From positions 1 through 15,828 of the forward strand of contig JASEIR010000031.1 of NCBI GenBank assembly GCA_030017355.1: 15,828 bases of DNA, given 5' to 3'. Under the pieces are notes generated by a model. That model did not search any database. It worked only from the letters and a program-made list of their open reading frames with translations, and was not told the origin of the DNA. Source of the stretch: Actinomycetota bacterium (lineage in GTDB: Bacteria; Actinomycetota; Aquicultoria; Aquicultorales; Aquicultoraceae). Position numbers and translations under genes: made by a program. Below, in pieces: positions 1-6,627 of this stretch. Each line of letters opens with the position of its first letter. The stretch's first letter is position 1.

Positions 1-66
1 TGCTTAATTTTGAATTTTTAGATCCTTCGCTATCGCTTAAGGACTGCGGCCCTTTCAGGGCCTTGA

Positions 67-94
67 TTTTGAATTTTTAATTTTGAATTTTTAA
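67..94. repeat. Heptanucleotide tandem repeat, TTTTGAA/TTTTTAA
   Basis: Four consecutive 7-mers read TTTTGAA, TTTTTAA, TTTTGAA, TTTTTAA on the plus strand. A separate partial copy (TTTTGAA then TTTTTAG) lies at 8-21. The period is 7 nt with one variable base, the same style as the other heptad runs in this gap and in the gap before accC, although the unit sequences are unrelated. Confidence 0.75.
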
Positions 95-102
95 TTGTCT
101 AA

Positions 103-152
103 CCCTGGACCCCGGACCCTATTTTTGAGGCCGGTCTGCGGTCAGCGGTCGT
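103..152. repeat. Two further GC-rich heptad runs
   Basis: Positions 103-120 read CCCTGGA, CCCCGGA and then a partial CCCT. Positions 132-152 read CGGTCTG, CGGTCAG, CGGTCGT. Both runs keep a 7-nt period with substitutions mainly at one or two fixed positions. They are short and could be chance individually, but they sit within 60 bp of each other and of the AT-rich heptads at 67-94. Confidence 0.55.
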
Positions 153-229
153 TTTTACTCTGGTCCCTTGTCTCTATCTTGGACCCATCTCCTGCCTGCT
201 CTTTACCCTGTCTCGCATCTCCGGTCTTT

Positions 230-259
230 ATTATACGATAACACCTGCTTTCCTATCAC
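230..259 (-). promoter_or_regulatory. Candidate promoter reading left, out of the window
   Basis: On the minus strand a perfect TATAAT (-10) lies at 230-235. A GTGATA hexamer, matching 4 of 6 bases of TTGACA, lies 18 nt upstream at 254-259. Transcription would start near 223 and run toward position 1 into whatever gene follows tlyA. The -35 match is modest and the region is low in complexity, so this is tentative. Confidence 0.35.
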
Positions 260-260
260 G

Positions 261-290
261 CTTTGCTTTGCTTTGTTTAGTTTAGTCTAG
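261..290. repeat. Pentanucleotide tandem run overlapping the end of tlyA
   Basis: Six consecutive 5-mers on the plus strand read CTTTG three times, then TTTAG twice, then TCTAG. The run covers the last codons and the TAA stop of tlyA (282-284) and extends into the gap. The drift in the unit along the array looks like slippage followed by substitution. Confidence 0.65.
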
Positions 291-1088
291 TTCCTTATGC
301 GCTGCTTCGACAACCTCATCGATGATCTGTAATTTTATGTCAGCCGGCATCCCTGCGTCCTCCGGAGAAATATAAAAAAGAAACTCAATATTCCCCTCTG
401 GGCCTTTAATTGGCGAGTAAGTCAAGCCTTTTATAAACATCCCTTTATCATGATAAAAATCCCACAACCTTGATAAGACATCACGATGAGTGCTTGCATC
501 TTTAACTACGCCTTTCTTACCAACTCGTTCTCTACCTGCTTCAAACTGAGGCTTAACAAGCGCTATTATCTTTCCACCTGGCTTCAAGAGCTGTACAACG
601 CTATCATGTATTTTTTCTAGAGAGATAAAGGAGACATCAATTGTAATTATATCAGCCAGGCTCGATATATCCTCTGGTTTAACGTAGCGAATATTTGTTT
701 TTTCCATTACCTCAACTTTTGGATTTTGTCTCAATGTCCAAGCTAGCTGGCCATATCCTACATCTATTGCAATAACCTTTTCAGCGCCATGTCGTAAAAG
801 GCAATCAGTAAAGCCTCCTGTTGAGGCGCCAACATCGATTGCTATTTTCCCTTTTGGATTAATGCCAAATGCATGAAGAGCTTTTTCAAGTTTTAGACCG
901 CCGCGCGATACATAAGAGGTTTCTTCAAGAACAGTGATGTGGCTATGCTGATCAATCAAGCTTGCTGGCTTTCCAATAGGTTTGCCGTTGGCAAAGACTC
1001 TTCCTTGGATGATGAGACGACGTGCTTGTTCTCGGCTGCTTGCAATTCCAATATCCACTAGATATACATCCGCTCGAATTTTTGCCAT
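282..1088 (-). CDS. tlyA: TlyA-family rRNA 2'-O-methyltransferase
   Basis: The 268-residue protein has an N-terminal S4 RNA-binding domain (about 3-60) and an FtsJ-like Rossmann methyltransferase domain. The SAM-binding loop DVGASTGGFTD starts at residue 85. The K-D-K-E catalytic tetrad of the family is visible as K69, D151, K179 and E235. In well-studied members this enzyme uses SAM to methylate ribose 2'-hydroxyls of cytidines in 16S and 23S rRNA, which affects capreomycin/viomycin sensitivity. Older literature calls the family haemolysins, and its activity as such is doubtful. Full N- and C-terminal regions suggest the longer TlyA type acting on both subunits, which is an inference. The ATG lies 6 nt after the dxs stop, so it is co-transcribed and probably translationally coupled; the ribosome site is weak. 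Pairing with dxs is common in Gram-positive genomes. Confidence 0.93.
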   Translation of the reverse strand: MAKIRADVYLVDIGIASSREQARRLIIQGRVFANGKPIGKPASLIDQHSHITVLEETSYVSRGGLKLEKALHAFGINPKGKIAIDVGASTGGFTDCLLRHGAEKVIAIDVGYGQLAWTLRQNPKVEVMEKTNIRYVKPEDISSLADIITIDVSFISLEKIHDSVVQLLKPGGKIIALVKPQFEAGRERVGKKGVVKDASTHRDVLSRLWDFYHDKGMFIKGLTYSPIKGPEGNIEFLFYISPEDAGMPADIKLQIIDEVVEAAHKELD

Positions 1089-1094
1089 CTTAGC

Positions 1095-3041
1095 TTATTC
1101 AAGTGTTGAAGAGCCTCTATCCATTGTCATCTTACCTATAACTCCAGGGCGTTTCTTGCCACTTACCAGCTCATCAAACTTCCGATTGACACTATATGCA
1201 ATACCGTTAGCATCAAGGCCAGCTTCTGCAAGAAGCCTTTTCATTGATCCATGGGACGCAAATCTATCTGGCAACCCTAGGCGAAGTATAGGAACAACCG
1301 CACCAAGATCAGCCAAAACCTCAAGTACCGCTGAGCCAAATCCACCTGAAAGCGTATTTTCCTCAATAGTTACAAGCAGCTGATGCTTACCCGCCATCCA
1401 TTCAACCATTTCAGCATCAATCGGCTTAACATACCGCATATTTACAACAGATGCCGATATGCCACGTTCGCCCAACATCCTTGCTGCATCCAATGATGGC
1501 TGTACCATTCGGCCTATGGCCAAAAGGCAAACATCGCTACCGCTAGCTAGAATTTCTCCTTTTCCTTCCGCTAATATCCGATACCCTCTTGACAGTTCAA
1601 CACCAAGCCCTTTGTCTCTTGGATATCTAACCGCAACTGGCTTACCAAGCACCGTTGCAGTATATAGCATGTGCCTTAGCTCATCTTCATCCTTTGGCGC
1701 CATGACTACCATGTCGGGAACACTTCTTAAGTATGTTAAATCAAATGCTCCGTGATGTGTTGGGCCATCTTCTCCAACAATACCAGCTCTATCCACGGCA
1801 AATACAACCGGCAATTCCTGCAAGCTCACATCTTGCATTATTTGATCATATGCTCGCTGCAGAAATGTTGAGTATATCGCAACTACAGGTAGATAACCTT
1901 CAAGAGCAAGACCAGCTGCAAATGTTACGGCATGCTGCTCAGCAATGCCCACATCGTAGAACCTATCAGGGAATACTTTTGCGAACTTTTCAAGGCCAGT
2001 ACCAGAAGTCATAGCGGCAGTTATTGCTACTATTCTTTTATCGCGCTTGGCAAGATCAACAAGTGTATCACCAAAAACTTCTGTATAAGTTGGTGTGTTG
2101 CTTAAAACCTTCGGTTCTCCTGTCCTTTTAATGAATGGTGCTATACCATGCCATTTCTCAGGCCTTTCAACAGCTGGTATATATCCAAGTCCTTTTTTTG
2201 TAACAACATGGATTAAAACCGGCCCATCGTATTGTTTAGCTAGTGCAACATTTCGCTCGATCTCTTTTATATCGTGCCCATCTATCGGGCCGATATAAGT
2301 AAAGCCAAGTTCCTCAAACAGCATTCCTGGAACTAAAAGAGCTTTAACGCTTTCCTTGATATGCATTCCCACATCGTATACTAATTCTCCTATTGCGGGC
2401 AGTTTCTTAATTCTTTGCTCTATTTCTTTTCTAAGCTTTGAATGAACTGGGTCAAGCCTTACCCGAGCTAGATAGCCTGATATTGCTCCAACATTGGGGG
2501 AAATCGACATTTCGTTATCATTAAGGAGCACAATTAAACGCGTGCCAAGATGGCCAGCCTGATTTAGCGCCTCATAAGCCATACCGCCTGTCAACGAGCC
2601 ATCTCCAATTACAGCTACTATATGTTCTTTGCCGCCTGCTTTGTCCCTAGCCTCGGCAATTCCCAAAGCAACGCTAATTGAATTACTTGCATGGCCGCTG
2701 TCAAAGATATCGTGCTCGCTCTCACTCTTTTTTGGAAAACCAGATATTCCACCATATTGCCTAAGAGTTGGAAATGTTTCATTTCTTCCTGTCAATAGTT
2801 TGTGAACGTAGCACTGGTGACCGACATCCCATATTATCTTATCTTTTGGGCTGTCAAGCGACCGGTGCAATGCAATCGTTAGCTCAACGACACCAAGATT
2901 TGAAGCCAGATGTCCACCTGTCTCAGATACAACCTCAACTAGCCTTGACCTTATTTCAGTTGCAAGTTGCGCAAGCTCAGCATGCGATAGCTTCTTTAAA
3001 TCCTTAGGCTCTCTAATCGTGTCTAATATCTTATATTCCAT
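1095..3041 (-). CDS. dxs: 1-deoxy-D-xylulose-5-phosphate synthase
   Basis: Dxs condenses pyruvate and glyceraldehyde 3-phosphate to 1-deoxy-D-xylulose 5-phosphate, the first step of the MEP isoprenoid pathway; the product also feeds thiamine and pyridoxal synthesis. At 648 residues it is of normal length. The thiamine-diphosphate motif runs from GDGSLTGG (residue 146) to NDN (174-176). The active-site-region histidine is H117 (DSGHAS), and the transketolase-type catalytic glutamate is E368 in YDVGIAEQHAV. The pyrimidine-domain motif GEDGPTHHG lies at 423-431, and a C-terminal transketolase domain follows. The ATG at 3041 has an AAGGGC ribosome site a few bases upstream. It lies 146 bp after ispA and 6 bp before tlyA, so precursor synthesis and chain elongation are in one cluster. 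Nothing looks damaged. Confidence 0.97.
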   Translation of the reverse strand: MEYKILDTIREPKDLKKLSHAELAQLATEIRSRLVEVVSETGGHLASNLGVVELTIALHRSLDSPKDKIIWDVGHQCYVHKLLTGRNETFPTLRQYGGISGFPKKSESEHDIFDSGHASNSISVALGIAEARDKAGGKEHIVAVIGDGSLTGGMAYEALNQAGHLGTRLIVLLNDNEMSISPNVGAISGYLARVRLDPVHSKLRKEIEQRIKKLPAIGELVYDVGMHIKESVKALLVPGMLFEELGFTYIGPIDGHDIKEIERNVALAKQYDGPVLIHVVTKKGLGYIPAVERPEKWHGIAPFIKRTGEPKVLSNTPTYTEVFGDTLVDLAKRDKRIVAITAAMTSGTGLEKFAKVFPDRFYDVGIAEQHAVTFAAGLALEGYLPVVAIYSTFLQRAYDQIMQDVSLQELPVVFAVDRAGIVGEDGPTHHGAFDLTYLRSVPDMVVMAPKDEDELRHMLYTATVLGKPVAVRYPRDKGLGVELSRGYRILAEGKGEILASGSDVCLLAIGRMVQPSLDAARMLGERGISASVVNMRYVKPIDAEMVEWMAGKHQLLVTIEENTLSGGFGSAVLEVLADLGAVVPILRLGLPDRFASHGSMKRLLAEAGLDANGIAYSVNRKFDELVSGKKRPGVIGKMTMDRGSSTLE

Positions 3042-3187
3042 GTCGCCCTTCTTCTACCTCACGAATAATTTTGATCGATAGCCAGTTTTATTTGATACCC
3101 TTTTATTGAATGACCGCCGTCATTGATAGGGTCCAGAGTTTAACGGCCGCCACCGCCCGCTCCTCCCTTGCCCCAAGACCTTGATTT
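3042..3187. other. ispA-dxs gap with a palindrome and a G-rich leader segment
   Basis: This 146-bp gap has no gene. It contains a perfect inverted repeat at 3109-3124 (AATGAC, spacer CGCC, GTCATT). On the minus strand it also holds a G-rich tract between about 3146 and 3174 with GGGG, GGG and GGG runs and several GG pairs. I found no convincing -35/-10 pair: the best -10-like hexamer, TATCAA, lacks a good partner. There is no U-tract terminator, so read-through from ispA is likely. Confidence 0.5.
3109..3124. promoter_or_regulatory. Perfect 6+6 inverted repeat upstream of dxs
   Basis: AATGAC and GTCATT are separated by CGCC, giving a two-fold-symmetric site about 70-80 bp upstream of the dxs start. 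The symmetry would suit a dimeric repressor operator or a small RNA hairpin. No regulator family can be named from the sequence, and a 12-bp palindrome may occur by chance. Confidence 0.3.
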
Positions 3188-4066
3188 TTAAAATCTTCGC
3201 TCGTAGACAAAATCAGCTAAATCAGCCAATGTATCTGTATTTCGATTAAGCCTTTTAAGGGCATCTTTTGCCCTATCTACCGTAATTTTTGCCATCTCCT
3301 CAGATTTTTTAAGTCCAAATACAGCCGGATAGGTTACCTTACCTCGCCTCTCATCACTTCCGGCTGTCTTGCCTAAGATAGCTGTATCCCCAACTACATC
3401 TAAAATATCATCAGTAATTTGAAAAGCCAAACCTAAATTAGTCGCGTAATCGGTTAGAACTTCAAGCTCTTTGTTTGAAGCACACGCCAGAATTGCTCCT
3501 GAACGCACAGAGGCTTTGATGAGCTCGCCAGTCTTTTTTTCATGTATAAATCTTAGAGTTTCCTCGTCAACTGTTTTTCCCTCTGACTGTATGTCAACTA
3601 CCTGCCCGCCCACCATACCACTTACACCAGACGCTGTTGCTAGCTCCCTTATAACTTGAATGATGCTTTGAGGGTCATTTGCTTTCTGTAGGGTGCTAAT
3701 TAAACGAAATGCCTCAGAGTATAACGCATCGCCTGCCAGTATTGCTATATCCTCGCCAAAGGCAACGTGGCATGTAGGAACGCCCCTACGAAGGTCATCA
3801 TTATCTATGGCTGGAAGGTCGTCGTGTATTAATGAATAGGTATGGATATATTCGACTGCACATGCAGTTGGAAGGACATCTTCTGCTCTACCGCCAAAAA
3901 CTTTTGCAGATTCAACCACCAAGACTGCTCTAAAACGTTTTCCGCCAGAAAAAAGACTATGCTTCATTGCTTCATAGATTGTCTCAGGACAGGTTGTTTG
4001 TGGGAAGTATCTTCTCAAAGCCTCCTCAATAAGAAGTCTTGTATCTTCGGGAAACTTACTCGGCAA
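3188..4066 (-). CDS. ispA: Short-chain (E)-polyprenyl diphosphate synthase (farnesyl/geranylgeranyl type)
   Basis: The enzyme condenses IPP with allylic diphosphates to make farnesyl (possibly geranylgeranyl) diphosphate. Family hallmarks are GGKRFR (residues 41-46), the first aspartate-rich motif HDDLPAIDNDDLRRG (81-95; D82, D83, D88), and the second, DDILD (219-223). I chose the TTG at 4066 because it follows an excellent ribosome site, AGGAGAGG at 4080-4073, with a 6-nt spacer. It gives a 292-residue protein starting MPSKFPEDTRLL, a normal length. The reading frame stays open upstream, with ATGs at 4090, 4114 and 4189. Those lie inside xseB, have poorly placed ribosome sites and add non-family residues. 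The overlap with xseB is 11 nt, implying coupling. Chain length cannot be fixed from sequence alone. Confidence 0.93.
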   Translation of the reverse strand: MPSKFPEDTRLLIEEALRRYFPQTTCPETIYEAMKHSLFSGGKRFRAVLVVESAKVFGGRAEDVLPTACAVEYIHTYSLIHDDLPAIDNDDLRRGVPTCHVAFGEDIAILAGDALYSEAFRLISTLQKANDPQSIIQVIRELATASGVSGMVGGQVVDIQSEGKTVDEETLRFIHEKKTGELIKASVRSGAILACASNKELEVLTDYATNLGLAFQITDDILDVVGDTAILGKTAGSDERRGKVTYPAVFGLKKSEEMAKITVDRAKDALKRLNRNTDTLADLADFVYERRF

Positions 4067-4292
4067 CTGTATCCTCTCCTGGAGACTCATCCTCAGCTTG
4101 CCCTGGCGCCCCATCCTCAACTTGCGGCAGCCACGCTGTATAATCAACTTGCTGATTGCAGATTGCTGCAAGCTGGATGCTTTCCTCAAGTAAATCTAGT
4201 GAGTCCTCAAGACTTACCTCTTTTTTTCTTACCAGCTCTGATATTTCTTCAAGTCTGCTTAGTGCTTGGTCAAACGTCACTTTCTCGATCAT
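4056..4292 (-). CDS. xseB: Exodeoxyribonuclease VII small subunit
   Basis: XseB is the small helical subunit that binds several-fold to XseA to form exonuclease VII, which degrades single-stranded DNA. The N-terminal half carries the family pattern FDQALSRLEEISELVRKKEVSLEDSLDLLEESIQLA in sequence order (residues 7 to about 41). The ATG at 4292 gives 78 residues; GTG at 4298 and TTG at 4301 are also possible starts because the ribosome site is ambiguous. After about residue 52 the protein becomes an acidic Pro/Gly tail built from two tandem 8-residue units, QVEDGAPG and QAEDESPG, encoded by a 24-nt duplication. The large subunit gene xseA, normally just upstream of xseB, is not here: only 44 bp separate xseB from nusB. 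Confidence 0.85.
   Translation of the reverse strand: MIEKVTFDQALSRLEEISELVRKKEVSLEDSLDLLEESIQLAAICNQQVDYTAWLPQVEDGAPGQAEDESPGEDTVAE
4077..4124 (-). repeat. 24-nt tandem duplication in the xseB tail
   Basis: Copy A (4124-4101) and copy B (4100-4077) are directly adjacent. They share the core CAAG-TGAGGATG and CCAGG and differ at a handful of positions. Translated in the xseB frame they give QVEDGAPG then QAEDESPG. The following bases (GAGGAT) begin a partial third unit. The duplication also places AGGAGAGG, the probable ispA ribosome site, at the end of copy B. Confidence 0.75.
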
Positions 4293-4336
4293 TTTCACCA
4301 ACCCTGCTTTCTTACATGTAACAGCTTGTGCTTAAC

Positions 4337-4780
4337 TTAACTGGTATCTTGCTCCTCTCCTGCTTTTTTAACACCGCTTTCTTTTAGCTCAGAAGCAACC
4401 TTCCCTAAAACTCCATTTATAAATCTACTAGATTCTTCCATCCCATAGATTTTTGCAAGTTCAACCGCCTCATTTATAGAAACGCTGTACGGGATATCTT
4501 CCTCGTAAAGCATCTCATAGAGCCCAATTCGAATTAGGTTTCTATCGACTATCGGCATTCGTTCTAGCGCCCAATTGTCTGTATGAGTCCTTATTATGTT
4601 ATCTATTTGCTCACGATGTTCTTCAACGCCCTTTACAAGCCTTATGGTAAAACCACTAGCCTTTTCGCCCCTTGCTGCTAGTCGATTTTCAATAATCAGA
4701 TCTAGCGGCTGACCTGTTATTTCTTTTTCATATAGGATTTCTAGGGCATCTTTACGTGCTTTTCTTCTTTCAAGCATCAT
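4337..4780 (-). CDS. nusB: Transcription antitermination factor NusB
   Basis: NusB binds boxA RNA together with ribosomal protein S10 (NusE) and supports processive transcription, mainly of rRNA operons. The 147-residue protein has the all-helical family layout. It begins with RRKARKDALEILYEKE (Arg-rich, RNA-facing N-terminus), then has LERMPIVDRNLIRIGLYEML around 72-91. The signature segment PYSVSINEAVELAKIYGMEESSRFINGVLGK follows at about 97-127. The start is one of two consecutive ATGs (4780 or 4777), 8 nt after the accC stop, with only a weak ribosome site, so translation is probably coupled to accC. A hydrophilic tail ends the protein. Its position after accC is common in Gram-positive gene orders. 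Confidence 0.95.
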   Translation of the reverse strand: MMLERRKARKDALEILYEKEITGQPLDLIIENRLAARGEKASGFTIRLVKGVEEHREQIDNIIRTHTDNWALERMPIVDRNLIRIGLYEMLYEEDIPYSVSINEAVELAKIYGMEESSRFINGVLGKVASELKESGVKKAGEEQDTS

Positions 4781-4788
4781 ATAAAAAC

Positions 4789-6135
4789 TTACTCACTCAA
4801 CACCCATCTGGAGATGAAGTTTGTATATACCTCTCCTTTCCTGAAAAAAGCGTTTTCCAAAATTTTAAGGTGGAACGGTATGGTTGTTGCTAAGCCCATT
4901 ACCACGCATTCTTCCAGTGCTCTTCGACCTCTAAAAATGGCTTCTTCTCTATCTTTCCCCCAAACAATCAACTTTGCAAGTAATGAATCATAGTAGTTTG
5001 GCACTTCATAGCCAGTATAAAGATGGCTGTCTATTCTTACACCCGGCCCACCAGGTGGGTTATATAGCGTCACCTTGCCTCCGGCAGGCATGAAGTCTCG
5101 TGATGGATCCTCTGCGTTTATTCTAAACTCGATCGCGTGCCCGTTTTGTTTTATATCTCTTTGATTAAAACTCAGTTTTTCGCCTGCTGCAATCTTTATC
5201 TGCTCTTTTATTATATCAATGCCAGTTACCATTTCAGTAACTGGATGCTCAACCTGCACTCTCGTGTTCATTTCCATGAAATAATACTTTCCATTTGGCT
5301 CTACAAGAAACTCTATTGTGCCGGCATTGATATATCCAACAGCTTTCGCAGCTTTGATAGCTACTCTGCCCATCTCTGCCCGCATTTTGGCATTTAGGGA
5401 AGGTGATGGCGATTCTTCAATCAACTTTTGATGCCGCCTCTGTATAGAGCAATCGCGCTCCCCCAAGTGAACAATATTGCCGTGGGAATCCGCAAGAATC
5501 TGAAACTCAATGTGCCGCGGCTGTTCGATATACTTTTCCATGTAGACATCGCCATTACCAAATGCTGCTTTTGCTTCTGCTTGAGCCATTTGAAAGAACT
5601 TTACTAGCTCTTTTTCGCTCTGAGCAATACGCATACCTCTGCCGCCGCCGCCAGCCGATGCCTTTATTATGACAGGGTATCCAATTTTTTTTGCAGCTTT
5701 TATAGCTTCTTTTACATCGCTTACCGAGCCACTTGTTCCAGGCGTAACAGGTATTCCAGCAGCTTCCATCCTGCGCCTAGCCTCCGACTTATGACCCATT
5801 AGTTCGATTGCTTCAGCTGTTGGGCCGATAAAAGTTAGATGACAAGAGCGGCAAATATCGGCAAATTGAGGATTTTCTGCAAGAAAGCCATATCCTGGAT
5901 GAATGGCATCAGCGCCAGTAATTTCCGCAGCGCTTATGATGTTCGGTATACTGAGATAGCTTCGTTGGCTTTGCGCTGGCCCAATACAGACTGCTTCATC
6001 AGCAATCTTTGTATGAAGCGCATCTGCATCAGCTTCTGAGTATACAGCAACAGTTGCGATATCAAGCTCTTTGCATGCCCTGATAATACGTACAGCTATC
6101 TCGCCTCTATTAGCCACTAAAACTTTTTTAAACAA
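4789..6135 (-). CDS. accC: Biotin carboxylase (AccC / PycA-like ATP-grasp)
   Basis: The enzyme uses ATP and bicarbonate to carboxylate biotin on a carrier protein. At 448 residues it is the normal stand-alone biotin carboxylase size. The N-terminal domain is [18 protein letters not shown] (3-20). The ATP-grasp glycine loop is [11 protein letters not shown] (158-168), and the active-site strand is [15 protein letters not shown] (287-301), with E288, N290, R292 and E296 matching known catalytic/metal residues. The start is TTG at 6135 with GGAG 7 nt upstream; no in-frame ATG fits the family N-terminus better. It lies 54 bp after the carboxyltransferase-biotin carrier fusion. Sequence does not decide whether it serves acetyl-CoA carboxylase, a two-subunit pyruvate carboxylase, or both. 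The context makes a shared role plausible. Confidence 0.95.
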   Translation of the reverse strand: MFKKVLVANRGEIAVRIIRACKELDIATVAVYSEADADALHTKIADEAVCIGPAQSQRSYLSIPNIISAAEITGADAIHPGYGFLAENPQFADICRSCHLTFIGPTAEAIELMGHKSEARRRMEAAGIPVTPGTSGSVSDVKEAIKAAKKIGYPVIIKASAGGGGRGMRIAQSEKELVKFFQMAQAEAKAAFGNGDVYMEKYIEQPRHIEFQILADSHGNIVHLGERDCSIQRRHQKLIEESPSPSLNAKMRAEMGRVAIKAAKAVGYINAGTIEFLVEPNGKYYFMEMNTRVQVEHPVTEMVTGIDIIKEQIKIAAGEKLSFNQRDIKQNGHAIEFRINAEDPSRDFMPAGGKVTLYNPPGGPGVRIDSHLYTGYEVPNYYDSLLAKLIVWGKDREEAIFRGRRALEECVVMGLATTIPFHLKILENAFFRKGEVYTNFISRWVLSE

Positions 6136-6155
6136 ACCAATTCTCCACTTGCTTC

Positions 6156-6183
6156 TAATTTCAAATTTCTAATTTCCAATTTC
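6156..6183. repeat. Heptanucleotide tandem repeat NAATTTC before accC
   Basis: Four adjacent 7-mers on the plus strand read TAATTTC, AAATTTC, TAATTTC, CAATTTC; only the first base varies. The array fills half of the 54-bp gap between the fusion gene and accC and would be transcribed as GAAATTN repeats just upstream of the accC ribosome site. Confidence 0.8.
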
Positions 6184-6189
6184 TGATCC

Positions 6190-6627
6190 TTAAACCGGCT
6201 CGTAAAGAAATAATAGCTGCCCATACTCTACCGCTTGGCCGTTTTCTACAGCAATCTTTCGTATTATTCCTCGCTCTTCAGCTGCTATCTCATTCATAAG
6301 CTTCATTGCTTCAACAATGCAAAGTGTCTGTCCTTCATCGACCTCATCATCAACATCTACAAATGGTTCTGCATCTGGAGAAGGAGCTCGATAGAAGGTG
6401 CCAACCATTGGTGAAGTAATTTTCTTCCAATGCGATGGATAACTATCATCGCTAGCTGTTTTTTCTTGCGGTAAATCAACTTTTTCAGAAACCGATGCCT
6501 TGCTTTCAGTAATAGGTGAAAGCCCTTTTCTAACTGTAATTTTAACGCCATCTTCTTCTACAGTAATTTCTGAAACAGCGCTCTCATCAAGCAGCTTAAC
6601 TAGCTCACGAACTTGATTGATATCCAT
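6190..6627 (-). CDS. accB: Possible internally initiated free BCCP (AccB) within the fusion gene
   Basis: An in-frame ATG at 6627 starts exactly where the AccB-like sequence begins ([13 protein letters not shown]). It is preceded by AAGGAGG at 6642-6636 with an 8-nt spacer, the best ribosome site in the region. Initiation here would give a 145-residue BCCP, close to the usual AccB size, with the hydrophobic N-terminal segment, linker, thumb and biotin lysine complete. The free carrier could serve acetyl-CoA carboxylase while the 611-residue fusion serves pyruvate carboxylation. Alternatively the site is a relic of a former separate accB that lost the upstream stop codon. Production of the short form is an inference; AAG GAG G also simply encodes Lys-Glu here. 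Confidence 0.45.
   Translation of the reverse strand: MDINQVRELVKLLDESAVSEITVEEDGVKITVRKGLSPITESKASVSEKVDLPQEKTASDDSYPSHWKKITSPMVGTFYRAPSPDAEPFVDVDDEVDEGQTLCIVEAMKLMNEIAAEERGIIRKIAVENGQAVEYGQLLFLYEPV

Larger units (their letters stand above)
1..281. other. Non-coding region after tlyA, rich in short tandem repeats
   Basis: I see no credible gene here. The stretch contains several different short tandem repeats (listed separately). It also has a perfect 6-bp stem-loop at 48-62 (GGCCCT, loop TTC, AGGGCC) and a candidate minus-strand promoter at 230-259. The stem-loop is followed by T-rich sequence only in the plus direction, so it does not look like a terminator for the minus-strand operon ending at tlyA. 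No clear rho-independent terminator follows the tlyA stop, so the transcript may continue to the left out of the window. Confidence 0.7.

Noticed and set aside
48..62. Stem-loop GGCCCT-TTC-AGGGCC as terminator of the tlyA operon
   Set aside because: T-rich sequence follows it only in the plus direction. It could at most end a plus-strand transcript from outside the window, for which there is no evidence.
982..1383. Plus-strand open frame opposite tlyA and dxs
   Set aside because: Spans two real minus-strand genes, with no ribosome site or family resemblance.
4067..4189. Longer ispA N-terminus from ATG at 4189, 4114 or 4090
   Set aside because: The extra residues are the xseB sequence read in another frame; the TTG at 4066 has an excellent ribosome site and gives a normal-length enzyme.
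3842..4321. Plus-strand open frame of about 159 codons opposite ispA and xseB
   Set aside because: Cysteine/leucine-rich composition without recognisable motifs, antisense to two recognised genes; treated as a shadow frame.
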